Of a DNA stretch of 27,938 nucleotides, positions 1 through 7,309 are shown one piece after another. Origin of the DNA: Synergistaceae bacterium (GTDB taxonomy: Bacteria; Synergistota; Synergistia; Synergistales; Aminobacteriaceae); contig JALHFZ010000017.1 in assembly GCA_022837505.1 (NCBI GenBank), positions 1-27,938 of the forward strand, read 5' to 3'. The translations under genes were made by a program, and so were the position numbers. Each line of letters starts with the position of its first letter. The stretch's first letter is position 1. Below the pieces are notes generated by a model. The model did not search any database. It had not been told where the DNA came from and was given only the letters and a program-made list of their open reading frames with translations.

Positions 1-73
1 TGTCTCCGGAGAGGATTCAATTATGCCGTTCATTTTCAGAAAAAATATCAATTGACATTCTTTTCTATGCCTA

Positions 74-102
74 TTGACATTCTAGAATCCCTCCTTCAAA
101 AT
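74..102 (+). promoter_or_regulatory. Candidate sigma-70 promoter of the leu operon
   Basis: A perfect -35 hexamer TTGACA (74-79) is followed after 17 bases by CAAAAT (97-102), which matches the -10 consensus at four of six positions. The start point would be near 109, about 37 bases before the leader peptide. An 11-base direct repeat ATTGACATTCT (51-61 and 73-83, 22 bases apart) and the palindrome ATTCTAGAAT (79-88) overlap it, so a regulator could bind here. Bases 1-50 show nothing I recognise. Confidence 0.5.
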
Positions 103-145
103 GGTCGGAACTTGCCAAGCCCGAGGGGAAAGGAGGAAACCGGTA

Positions 146-241
146 ATGACGACAATTTACTGCAGTGCAGCAACTCTTTCCGCTTCCCTGGAGCTCCTCC
201 TTATTTGCCGGTTCCCCCCTGGAACGCCGGCAGCCTGGTAA
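146..241 (+). CDS. leuL: Leucine operon leader peptide (attenuator, 31 aa)
   Basis: A short open reading frame starts at ATG 146 behind a near-perfect ribosome binding site (AAAGGAGG, 129-136, spacing 9) and stops at TAA 239-241. Of its 31 residues five are leucine, concentrated in the run L-E-L-L-L-I at residues 15-20 (codons CTG GAG CTC CTC CTT ATT, 188-205). It lies between the candidate promoter and a perfect terminator hairpin, upstream of leuA. This is the classic layout of a leader peptide whose translation senses charged tRNA-Leu: ribosome stalling at the Leu codons would favour antitermination. The function is inferred from layout and codon content; such peptides are not conserved in sequence. 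It reads in a different frame from leuA and its stop lies 101 bases before the leuA start. Confidence 0.75.
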   Translation: MTTIYCSAATLSASLELLLICRFPPGTPAAW

Positions 242-262
242 GCTGCGAGACGGTATTCCCGG

Positions 263-300
263 GCCGGAACCTCTTTATCTTAGAGGTTCCGGCTTTTTTT
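263..300 (+). terminator. Attenuator terminator upstream of leuA
   Basis: A perfect 12-base inverted repeat, GCCGGAACCTCT (263-274) and AGAGGTTCCGGC (282-293), with a 7-base loop is followed by seven T residues (294-300). It sits between the leader peptide and leuA, so it must be conditional. Competing pairings are visible: GCCGGTTCC (207-215) can pair with 221-231, and CCGGC (227-231) can pair with GCCGG (263-267) in the terminator 5' arm, which would give an antiterminator when a ribosome stalls at 194-202. Confidence 0.8.
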
Positions 301-342
301 GTGCCTTTGTATCGGTACTCACGAGAGAAAGGAGCGAGGAGC

Positions 343-1896
343 ATGACGAAGGACGGACGGTGCAGAATTTTCGACACGACCCTGAGGGACGGAGAGCAGG
401 CGGCGGGGATCAACCTGAACAGGGAAGAGAAGCTTCAGATCGCCCTGCAGCTGGCGAAGATGAAGGTGGATATCATCGAGGCGGGGTTTCCCGCCGCATC
501 CCCGGGGGATTTCGAGGCCGTGAAAATGGTGGCCGAGCGGGTGCACGGGCCGGTCATCGCGGGGCTTGCGAGAACCCGCCGGGAGGACATCACCGCGGCC
601 GCCAAGGCTGTAGAGGGGGCTGAAAGGGGAAGAATCCACACCTTCCTCGCCACAAGCCCGATCCACATGGAGTACAAGCTGAAGATGACCCCCGAGGAGG
701 TGCTGGCGGAAGTCCGGGAGGGGGTGGCCTTCGCCCGCACCCTCGCAGAGGATGTGGAGTTCTCCGCTGAGGATGCGAGCCGGTCGGAGCCCGCCTTCCT
801 CATACAGGTCTTCCGGGCGGCGGCCGAGTCCGGGGCCTCCACCCTGAACATCCCCGACACGGTGGGGTATGCCGTCCCCGAGGAGTTCGGCGCCTTCGTT
901 CAGGGGATCATGGAGGGGACGGACCGTCCTGATGTGGTCTGGTCGGTCCATTGCCACAACGACCTCGGAATGGCCGTAGCGAACTCCCTCGCCGCCGTCC
1001 GCAGGGGAGTCCGGCAGGTGGAGTGCACGGTGAACGGCCTGGGAGAGCGGGCGGGAAACGCCTCCCTCGAGGAGATCGTCATGGCCCTCCGGACCCGGAA
1101 GGAGAGCTACGGCTGCGAGACCGGCCTCGATACCCGCCGGCTCTACGGCGTCAGCTCCCAGGTCTCCCGGATGACCGGCTTCCCTGTCCCTCCCAACAAG
1201 GCAATCGTGGGGTCCAACGCCTTTGCCCACGAGGCGGGAATTCATCAGCACGGAATGCTCTGCAACCGGGCGACCTACGAGATCATGAGCGCGGAGGATG
1301 TGGGAGCCCCCGGCACCCGCCTCGTCCTGGGCAAGCACTCAGGACGGCACGCCTTCCGGGCACGGGTGGAGGAGATGGGGTTCACCCTGTCGAAGGAAAA
1401 GCTCGAGGAGGCCATGATCCTCTTCAAAGACCTCTGCGATCGGAAGGAGATCGTGACCTCCGAGGATCTCGAGGCCATGATCGACAGCGAAATCCTCGCC
1501 GGAGGAGAGAGCCGCAGAATCACCCTCAAGGGGTTCCTCGTCCAGGTGGGGCGGGGACACGGCAGCGCCACGGTCACCCTGGAGGACGAGGGGCGGGAGG
1601 TCACCGACGCAGCGGCGGGGAATGGCCCAGTGGATGCGGCCTACCGGGCCATCCGGCGCATCCTCGCCATCGAGCCGGTCCTCGTGAATTACTCCATCCG
1701 GTCGGTCAGCGAGGCGTCGGACGCCATCGGCGAGGCCCGCATCACCCTTGCCCTCGGGGACTGCCAGATCTCAGGCCGGGGGGCAAGCACGGACGTGATC
1801 GAAGCGAGCATCAAGGCCTATATTGACGGAATCAACCGCCTCTTTCAGAAGGCGGCAACGAAAGGAGCATCACTCTATGAAAAGAACGCTGGCTAG
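343..1896 (+). CDS. leuA: 2-isopropylmalate synthase
   Basis: First committed step of leucine synthesis: condenses acetyl-CoA with 2-oxoisovalerate to 2-isopropylmalate in the cytosol. The start is ATG 343, behind AAAGGAG (328-334) and GAGGA; the frame is open further upstream, but that stretch covers the leader and attenuator and is not plausible protein. At 517 aa it has the usual length. The N-terminal TIM barrel begins with the family motif FDTTLRDGEQ, which carries the metal-binding Asp and catalytic Arg; the metal-binding HCHNDLG and the NGLGERAGN motif follow. The last ~140 residues form the C-terminal leucine-sensing domain, so feedback inhibition by leucine is expected. It overlaps leuC by 20 bases, suggesting translational coupling. 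A homocitrate or citramalate synthase is possible but unlikely in this operon. Confidence 0.95.
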   Translation: MTKDGRCRIFDTTLRDGEQAAGINLNREEKLQIALQLAKMKVDIIEAGFPAASPGDFEAVKMVAERVHGPVIAGLARTRREDITAAAKAVEGAERGRIHTFLATSPIHMEYKLKMTPEEVLAEVREGVAFARTLAEDVEFSAEDASRSEPAFLIQVFRAAAESGASTLNIPDTVGYAVPEEFGAFVQGIMEGTDRPDVVWSVHCHNDLGMAVANSLAAVRRGVRQVECTVNGLGERAGNASLEEIVMALRTRKESYGCETGLDTRRLYGVSSQVSRMTGFPVPPNKAIVGSNAFAHEAGIHQHGMLCNRATYEIMSAEDVGAPGTRLVLGKHSGRHAFRARVEEMGFTLSKEKLEEAMILFKDLCDRKEIVTSEDLEAMIDSEILAGGESRRITLKGFLVQVGRGHGSATVTLEDEGREVTDAAAGNGPVDAAYRAIRRILAIEPVLVNYSIRSVSEASDAIGEARITLALGDCQISGRGASTDVIEASIKAYIDGINRLFQKAATKGASLYEKNAG

Positions 1897-3166
1897 CGCC
1901 ATCATTGCGGCCCACTCCTCCGAAAAGGGCGTGGAGGGAGAGATCTGCAGAGTGAAGGTGGACTTCGCCTTCGCGAACGACATCACGGCCGCACCGGCGG
2001 TGGAGTCCTTCCGGGAGATGGGGGCCAAAAAAGTCTTCGATCCCCGGCGGTGCGCCGTCCTCCCCGACCACTTCACCCCGAACAAGGACATCGCCTCGGC
2101 GGAACAGACGAAGAGGGGTAAGGAATTCGCCCGGGAGCAGGGGATGCTCTACTGGGAGGTGGGACGGGTGGGGATCGAGCATGCCTTCCTTCCCGAGAAG
2201 GGGTACATCCTCCCGGGAGACATCATCATCGGGGCGGACAGCCACACCTGCTCGGGGGGTGCCCTGGGAGCCCTGGCCTCCGGTGTGGGAAGCACCGATC
2301 TGGCGGCAGTCTGGGCCCTCGGCGAGACGTGGATGAAGGTCCCCTCCACCGTGCGGGTGGAATATACGGGCTCTCGGCCGGGGTGGCTCACCGGAAAGGA
2401 CATGATCCTCTCCCTTCTCGGGCGGATCGGCGTCCAGGGAGCCCGGTACATGGCCCTCGAGTTCGGCGGAGAGGGGATCGCCTCCCTCCCCCTCGATGAC
2501 CGCTTCACCATGGCCAATATGGCCGTGGAATGCGGAGCCAAGGCGGGGCTCTTTCTCCCCGACGAAAAAATCCTCGCCTACGCCGGGGAGCGGGCTGCCC
2601 GGAACTTCACCCCCGTCTACCCCGATGAGGGGGCGGCCTATGGCCGCACCGAGCGTTTCTCCCTCGACGCCATGGAGCCAGCGGCGGCCATGCCCCACTC
2701 CCCCGACAACGTCAAACCCGTGAGGGAGTGCGGCTCTCCGAAGATCGACCAGGTCTTCATCGGCTCGTGCACCAACGGGCGCCTCAGGGATATCGCCGCG
2801 GCGGCGAAAATGCTCGAGGGGAAACAGGTGCATCCGGACGTCCGGTGCATCGTCATCCCGGCGACCTACGAGGTCTACAACCAGGCCATGGAGAGAGGGT
2901 ATCTGAAGGTCTTCACCGAGGCAGGGGCGGTAGTCTGCACCCCCACCTGCGGCCCCTGTCTCGGAGGGCACATGGGCATCCTTGCGGCGGGGGAGCGGTG
3001 CGTCTCCACGAGCAACCGGAACTTCGTCGGCAGAATGGGAAGCCCGAAGAGCGAGCTTATCCTCGCCAGCCCTTTCACCGCAGCGGCAAGCGCGATCACA
3101 GGAAGGCTCACCGACCCCCGGGACGCGGCCGACGAAAAAATCTTTGCGTATTTCGAGGAGGAATAG
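1877..3166 (+). CDS. leuC: 3-isopropylmalate dehydratase, large subunit
   Basis: With LeuD it isomerises 2-isopropylmalate to 3-isopropylmalate. ATG 1877 is preceded by AAAGGAG (1861-1867) inside the end of leuA. The 429-aa length and the SCTNGR motif fit the shorter type-2 (homoaconitase-like) LeuC subfamily rather than the ~465-aa E. coli form. The three [4Fe-4S] cysteines are visible: one in GSCTNG and two in TPTCGPCLGG. The substrate-binding GADSHTCSGG stretch is intact. leuD follows after two bases beyond the stop. Because the subfamily overlaps with homoaconitase, substrate assignment rests on the operon. Confidence 0.94.
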   Translation: MKRTLASAIIAAHSSEKGVEGEICRVKVDFAFANDITAAPAVESFREMGAKKVFDPRRCAVLPDHFTPNKDIASAEQTKRGKEFAREQGMLYWEVGRVGIEHAFLPEKGYILPGDIIIGADSHTCSGGALGALASGVGSTDLAAVWALGETWMKVPSTVRVEYTGSRPGWLTGKDMILSLLGRIGVQGARYMALEFGGEGIASLPLDDRFTMANMAVECGAKAGLFLPDEKILAYAGERAARNFTPVYPDEGAAYGRTERFSLDAMEPAAAMPHSPDNVKPVRECGSPKIDQVFIGSCTNGRLRDIAAAAKMLEGKQVHPDVRCIVIPATYEVYNQAMERGYLKVFTEAGAVVCTPTCGPCLGGHMGILAAGERCVSTSNRNFVGRMGSPKSELILASPFTAAASAITGRLTDPRDAADEKIFAYFEEE

Positions 3167-3168
3167 CC

Positions 3169-3684
3169 ATGGCAGGCTCTTATGAAGGTACGGTTTGGAA
3201 ATTCGGCGACCATATCGATACGGACGTGATCATCCCCGCCCGGTATCTCGTCTCCAGCGATGAGAAGGAACTCGGAAAGCACTGCATGGAGGATATCGAC
3301 CGGGACTTCGTCTCGAAAGTCTCCCCCGGCGACATTATCGTGGGGGGAGAGAACTTCGGCTGCGGCTCCTCCCGGGAACACGCTCCCCTGGCCATCAAGG
3401 GCGCCGGGTGCAGCTGCGTCATAGCCGCTTCCTTCGCCAGGATCTTCTTCCGGAACTCCATCAACGTGGGGCTTCCCATCTTCGAATGCCCCGAGGGGGC
3501 GGCCTCCTTCGAGACGGGGGACGTGGGAAGGGTCGACCCGGCGGCGGGGACGATCGAAAACGTCACGAAGGGGCTGACCTTCACCATCGTCCCCTTCTCC
3601 CCCTTTCTTCAAAGGCTCATCGCCCTCGGCGGACTCATTCCCTGGGTCCGGGAGGAGCTCGAAGCCCGGAGGAAGGGAGCATGA
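3169..3684 (+). CDS. leuD: 3-isopropylmalate dehydratase, small subunit
   Basis: Swivel-domain partner of LeuC. It starts at ATG 3169 behind GAGGAGG in the end of leuC (spacing about 8). The 171-aa length is typical of the type-2 small subunit. The N-terminal motif HIDTDVIIPARYL and the active-site loop NFGCGSSREHAP are intact. Its stop overlaps the leuB start as ATGA at 3681-3684, so the two are probably translationally coupled. Confidence 0.94.
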   Translation: MAGSYEGTVWKFGDHIDTDVIIPARYLVSSDEKELGKHCMEDIDRDFVSKVSPGDIIVGGENFGCGSSREHAPLAIKGAGCSCVIAASFARIFFRNSINVGLPIFECPEGAASFETGDVGRVDPAAGTIENVTKGLTFTIVPFSPFLQRLIALGGLIPWVREELEARRKGA

Positions 3685-4811
3685 CGGCAAAAGAATACGC
3701 CGTTGCCAGGCTCAGCGGCGACGGCATCGGTCCGGAGGTGCTCGGTGCCGCAGCACCCATACTCGAGGCCGCGGGAGAAAGGGAGGGGTTCTCCCTCCGC
3801 TGGACGGACTACCCCTTCGGAGCGGCCCACTATCTCCGAACCGGAGAGGTTCTTCCTCCTTCCGCCGTGGAGGAAATGGGCGCCATGGACGCCCTCTTTC
3901 TCGGGGCGGTGGGCGACCCCCGGGTGAAGCCGGGGATCCTCGAGCGGGGGATTCTTCTCCACCTGCGCTTTCACTTCGACCAGTATGTAAACCTCCGCCC
4001 CGCAAAAAGCTACCCCCGGGTTCCCCTCCCCATACAGCCGAAGAAGGGTGCCGGGCTCGATACCCTCGTGGTCCGGGAAAACACCGAGGACTTCTACATG
4101 GGGATCGGCGGATGCACCACCGGCGGCACGGCCTCCGTTGACCTCGCTGCGGAAAGGGGGCTCTACTCCCTTGAAGGGTCTCTCGAGGGGCGCTTTTCAA
4201 ATGGAGTCGAAGGGGCCTTCCAGATAGGGGTGGCCTCCGAACCGGCCGTCCGGCGGGTCGTTGCCTGGGGGTGCCGGGCCGCCCGGGACCGGGGGGAGGA
4301 AAGGATCACCCTGGCCTCCAAGTCGAACGCCCTCCCCCAGATCTACGGCTTCTGGGAGGAGGTGGCCGCCCACGAGGCCGCCCGGCAGGGGATGGCCCTT
4401 TCGGTGGTAAATGTGGACGCTATGTGCTATCACCTGGTCCGCACCCCCGATCTCTACGGCGTCATCGTGGCACCCAACATGTTCGGCGACATCGTGAGCG
4501 ACCTGCTGGCAGGGCTTTCGGGAGGCCTCGGCGTCGCCGCCGGAGCGGACATCGGCGACAGCCTCTCCATGTTCGAGCCCATCCACGGCTCGGCCCCGGA
4601 CATCGCCGGAACCGGCAGGGCCAACCCCCTTGCCGCCATTCTCACCGGAGCCCTTATGCTCGATCACCTGGGCGAAAAGGGAGCGGCCCGCCGGGTTGAG
4701 GAGGCGGTCACGGGCTATCTCCAGTCCGCCCCCTCCTCAAGCCTCCCCTTCGAGTTCGGCGGAGAGGCCTCCACGGCGAAAGCCGGAGAGCTCATCCTCG
4801 GCCGCATGTGA
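3681..4811 (+). CDS. leuB: 3-isopropylmalate dehydrogenase (type 2)
   Basis: NAD-dependent oxidation and decarboxylation of 3-isopropylmalate to 2-oxoisocaproate, the last operon-encoded step before transamination. The start ATG 3681 overlaps the leuD stop; GGAGG and GGGAG lie just upstream. Protein of 376 aa, beta-decarboxylating dehydrogenase fold: GDGIGPEV near residue 12, the substrate loop ERGILLHLRF followed by YVNLRP, VVRENTE, and the nucleotide-binding SMFEPIHGSAPDIAG near the end. The loop form with an extra residue resembles actinobacterial LeuB and tartrate/malate dehydrogenases rather than E. coli LeuB, so substrate range could be broader. The operon setting makes leucine synthesis the primary role. 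A terminator follows. Confidence 0.9.
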   Translation: MTAKEYAVARLSGDGIGPEVLGAAAPILEAAGEREGFSLRWTDYPFGAAHYLRTGEVLPPSAVEEMGAMDALFLGAVGDPRVKPGILERGILLHLRFHFDQYVNLRPAKSYPRVPLPIQPKKGAGLDTLVVRENTEDFYMGIGGCTTGGTASVDLAAERGLYSLEGSLEGRFSNGVEGAFQIGVASEPAVRRVVAWGCRAARDRGEERITLASKSNALPQIYGFWEEVAAHEAARQGMALSVVNVDAMCYHLVRTPDLYGVIVAPNMFGDIVSDLLAGLSGGLGVAAGADIGDSLSMFEPIHGSAPDIAGTGRANPLAAILTGALMLDHLGEKGAARRVEEAVTGYLQSAPSSSLPFEFGGEASTAKAGELILGRM

Positions 4812-4856
4812 TCTTTTTCCGGGGAAGACGGCAGGGCAGATACCCCGGGGCTTCAG

Positions 4857-4894
4857 AGAGGCCGGAGCGGAAATTTCCGCTCCGGCCTCTTTTT
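4857..4894 (+). terminator. Rho-independent terminator of the leu operon
   Basis: A perfect 34-base palindrome (4857-4873 paired with 4874-4890; arm begins AGAGGCCGGAGCGG) is followed by a short T run ending at 4894. It lies 45 bases after the leuB stop and before the promoter of the next operon. Confidence 0.85.
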
Positions 4895-4932
4895 ATGAAT
4901 CGATGTTCCTCTCCTGCTGGGGCAATTGGCAA

Positions 4933-4961
4933 TTGACGGAGCCCGGGAGAATTTATATACT
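4933..4961 (+). promoter_or_regulatory. Candidate sigma-70 promoter of the liv operon
   Basis: TTGACG (4933-4938), a 17-base spacer and TATACT (4956-4961) form a near-consensus promoter. The -35 is preceded by a tandem 7-base repeat GGCAATT (4921-4934). The start point would be near 4968, leaving a 5' leader of about 113 bases before the binding-protein gene; I see no riboswitch or strong hairpin in that leader. Confidence 0.7.
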
Positions 4962-5080
4962 GAAGACCAGAAGAAGAAAATTAATCCGCTCTTCGGCCCG
5001 GGAAGGGAGGGATTTCACGCTTTTGAGGCTGAAGCTGAACAGGCAGAAAAAAATTCATGATCAGGGAGGAATGAAATCTT

Positions 5081-6346
5081 ATGCGTTCAAAGAGCATGCT
5101 TGCCCGTCTCCTCGTTTTCACCCTCTGCGGAGTCTTTCTCTTCGGCGGCGCCGCCTTCGGGGCCGATAAGGTCATCAAGATCGGAACCCTCTTCCCCCTC
5201 ACGGGCCCGTCAGCCGTCTCAGGGCAGAACTGCCTCAACTCCCTTCTCGCGGCAGTGGAGGTCATCAACAACGCCCACCCCGAACTCGATATGCCCCTCG
5301 CCGCCAAGGCGGGGCTCCTCGATGGGTATAAAATAGAGCTCGTAAAGGCCGACCACCAGGGAAAGCCTGACGTGGCCAAGTCCGAGGCCGAACGGCTCTA
5401 CAACCAGGAGAACGTCTTCGCCATCATCGGAAGCTACAACAGCTCCGCCACGAAGCCCGCAAGCGCCGTCGCCGAGCGGGCGAAGAAGCTCTTCCTCTGC
5501 GGGGCCTCCAGTTCTGCGGCCCTGACGGAGCGGGGATACAAGTACTTCTTCCGCCACGCCCCCACGGACGCCATCGAATCAGAGGAGTTCACCGACTACA
5601 TCTCCTGGCTCAACAAGGAGAAGAACGCCGGAATCAAGACCCTCGGACTCTTCTACGAGAACAGCGAGTTCGGAAAGCATGCCGCCGACGAGGCCAAAAA
5701 GGCCGCGAAGGAAGTCGGCCTCGAGATCACCGCCGACGTCCCCTTCAATGTGGGCGCCACCAACCTCAGCAGCGAAGTGCAGACCCTGAAGGCCGCCAAC
5801 CCCGACGCCGTCTTCGGAGCGGCCCTCGGCGGAGACTACTCCCTCTGGGTGCGCACCATGAAGCAGGTCAACTGGCTTCCGAAGATCGCCATCAACTACT
5901 GCACGGGGTATCAGAACCCCGCCGTACAGAAGGAACTCGGCGCCGACGGCAACTACTTCATGGGCGGAATGAGCTTCTCCCCCGAGCTCGCCGAGAAGTT
6001 CATGCCCGAGGCCCTCGTGGTTCAGGAAAAATTCTACCGTCCCCTTGCCAATCAGCCCTTCGACAGCGACTCGGTCCAGGAGGCGGTCATGCTCATGATC
6101 CTCGGCCAGGCCATCGAAAAGGCCGGAGCTCTCGATACGGAGAAGGTTCGGGAAATCCTCGCCTCCGAGACCTTCGTCTCTCCCCTCTCTCTGAGCGGCG
6201 AAGTGGCCTTCGCGCCGGGCGGCCAGAACATAAAGGCCCTCAGCGTCATCACCCAGATTGAGAACCAGAAGTACAACACGATCTACCCCGAAAAATTCAA
6301 AGATTCCGAAGTCATCTACCCCATGAAGCCCTGGGATAACCGGTAG
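5081..6346 (+). CDS. livJ: Branched-chain amino acid ABC transporter, periplasmic binding protein
   Basis: Extracellular solute-binding component delivering substrate to the two permeases encoded next. ATG 5081 is preceded by GGGAGGA (5064-5070). The 421-aa product opens with a signal peptide (basic start, hydrophobic core to about residue 25, likely cleavage after AFG, residues 25-27) and then KIGTLFPLTGPSAVSG, the typical start of the Leu/Ile/Val-binding family (Peripla_BP_6, type 1 periplasmic fold). Motifs such as AIIGSYNSSATKPAS fit the ligand-binding hinge. There is no lipobox cysteine, so it should be soluble in the periplasm. Substrate cannot be read from the sequence: Leu/Ile/Val is likely given the adjacent leucine operon, but related proteins bind other amino acids, amides or urea. 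Confidence 0.88.
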   Translation: MRSKSMLARLLVFTLCGVFLFGGAAFGADKVIKIGTLFPLTGPSAVSGQNCLNSLLAAVEVINNAHPELDMPLAAKAGLLDGYKIELVKADHQGKPDVAKSEAERLYNQENVFAIIGSYNSSATKPASAVAERAKKLFLCGASSSAALTERGYKYFFRHAPTDAIESEEFTDYISWLNKEKNAGIKTLGLFYENSEFGKHAADEAKKAAKEVGLEITADVPFNVGATNLSSEVQTLKAANPDAVFGAALGGDYSLWVRTMKQVNWLPKIAINYCTGYQNPAVQKELGADGNYFMGGMSFSPELAEKFMPEALVVQEKFYRPLANQPFDSDSVQEAVMLMILGQAIEKAGALDTEKVREILASETFVSPLSLSGEVAFAPGGQNIKALSVITQIENQKYNTIYPEKFKDSEVIYPMKPWDNR

Positions 6347-6393
6347 ACCTCTCTCCGGTCAAGAGTATCGGAAAATAAAATCGTCGCAAAGTC

Positions 6394-6426
6394 GGGCGGG
6401 TTCTTTCTCTGGCCCGCCCTCTTTTT
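6394..6426 (+). terminator. Terminator-like hairpin between binding-protein and permease genes
   Basis: GGGCGGG (6394-6400) pairs with CCCGCCC (6413-6419) across a 12-base loop and is followed by TCTTTTT (6420-6426). In the middle of a transporter operon it would let part of the transcripts stop, giving more binding protein than permease. The 7-base stem suggests partial efficiency. Confidence 0.6.
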
Positions 6427-6444
6427 CAGGGAGGACATGCCTCT

Positions 6445-7305
6445 ATGGGTAATTTTCTTCAGGTTCTCATCGACGGACTGCTGAACGGCCTTCTCTATGC
6501 CCTCGTTGCCGCGGGGCTCAGCCTCATATGGGGCGTCATGGACGTCATCAACTTCGCCCACGGCGAATTTCTCATGGTGGCCATGTATCTTTCCTACTGG
6601 CTCGGCTTTTTGCTGGATATCGATCCCTTCATCTCCTGGATCGCCGGGGGGATTTTTCTCTTTCTCCTCGGTGCGGTCACCTACCGGCTCATCATCAAAA
6701 ACAGCCTCGGAAAGGCGGCCATGGCCCCCCTTCTCGCCACCTTCGGCCTCTCCATGCTGCTGAAGAACTTCTGCATGAACGTCTTCACCCCGAACTTCCG
6801 CCTTCTCTCGGGAAACTGGCTCGAGGGGCGGACCATCGCCTTCGGCGGGGCTATCGTCCCCCTCCCCCAGCTCGTCACGGCCCTCTTCGCCTTCGCCGTC
6901 CTCGGAGTGCTCTACTGGATGCTGAAGAAGACCCGCCTCGGCTGGGCGATCCAGGCCACGGCCATGGACAAGGAGGCCGCCGAGCTCATGGGGATCGACA
7001 CGGAGCGGATCTACCTCCTCGTCTTCGGCATGGGGGGAGCCTGCGTGGGGATCGCCGGCAGCCTCATGACCTCCTACCTGGCCGTCTACCCCGAGGTGGG
7101 GGGGCTCTTCAGCCTCATCGCCTTCGTGGTGGTGGCCCTCGGGGGGTTCGGCAGCATCCCCGGGGCGCTGCTTGCGGCCCTGCTCATCGGCCTCGTGGAA
7201 TCCTTCTCGGGGTTTTACATCGCGGCAGTGGTGAAATACGTCGCGGTCTTCGCCGTCTATCTCGGGGTCATCCTCCTCCGGCCCCGGGGGCTCTTCGGGT
7301 GGTGA
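6445..7305 (+). CDS. livH: Branched-chain amino acid ABC transporter, permease LivH
   Basis: Inner-membrane permease subunit, 286 aa, with about eight hydrophobic segments. The signature WGVMDVINFAHGEFLMVAMY near residues 29-48 is diagnostic of the LivH half of the family. A second conserved stretch, GFGSIPGALLAALLIGLVESF, lies toward the C-terminus. ATG 6445 follows GGGAGGA at 6428-6434. It ends 4 bases before livM and should pair with it as a heterodimer energised by LivG and LivF. Confidence 0.92.
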   Translation: MGNFLQVLIDGLLNGLLYALVAAGLSLIWGVMDVINFAHGEFLMVAMYLSYWLGFLLDIDPFISWIAGGIFLFLLGAVTYRLIIKNSLGKAAMAPLLATFGLSMLLKNFCMNVFTPNFRLLSGNWLEGRTIAFGGAIVPLPQLVTALFAFAVLGVLYWMLKKTRLGWAIQATAMDKEAAELMGIDTERIYLLVFGMGGACVGIAGSLMTSYLAVYPEVGGLFSLIAFVVVALGGFGSIPGALLAALLIGLVESFSGFYIAAVVKYVAVFAVYLGVILLRPRGLFGW

Positions 7306-7309
7306 GGTC

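Noticed and set aside
52..342. 97-residue N-terminal extension of leuA
   Set aside because: The frame is open but crosses the promoter, leader peptide and terminator; the family starts at RIFDTTLRDGEQ just after ATG 343, which has a good ribosome binding site.
105..342. T-box riboswitch upstream of leuA
   Set aside because: I could not find a T-box-like conserved stretch before the terminator, and the Leu-rich leader peptide explains the region better.
319..1338. Long open frame on the minus strand across leuA
   Set aside because: It is the antisense shadow of leuA, with low-complexity composition, no ribosome binding site and no family similarity. The same holds for the long minus-strand frames over leuC, liv, UPF0182 and arn genes.
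3681..4811. LeuB as tartrate or malate dehydrogenase
   Set aside because: The loop resembles those enzymes, but actinobacterial LeuB shares it and the gene is embedded in a complete leu operon; kept as LeuB with a note.
5071..5169. ATG 10 bases before the livJ start in another frame
   Set aside because: It gives a basic, low-complexity product without any domain, while the 5081 frame encodes a clear signal peptide and binding protein.
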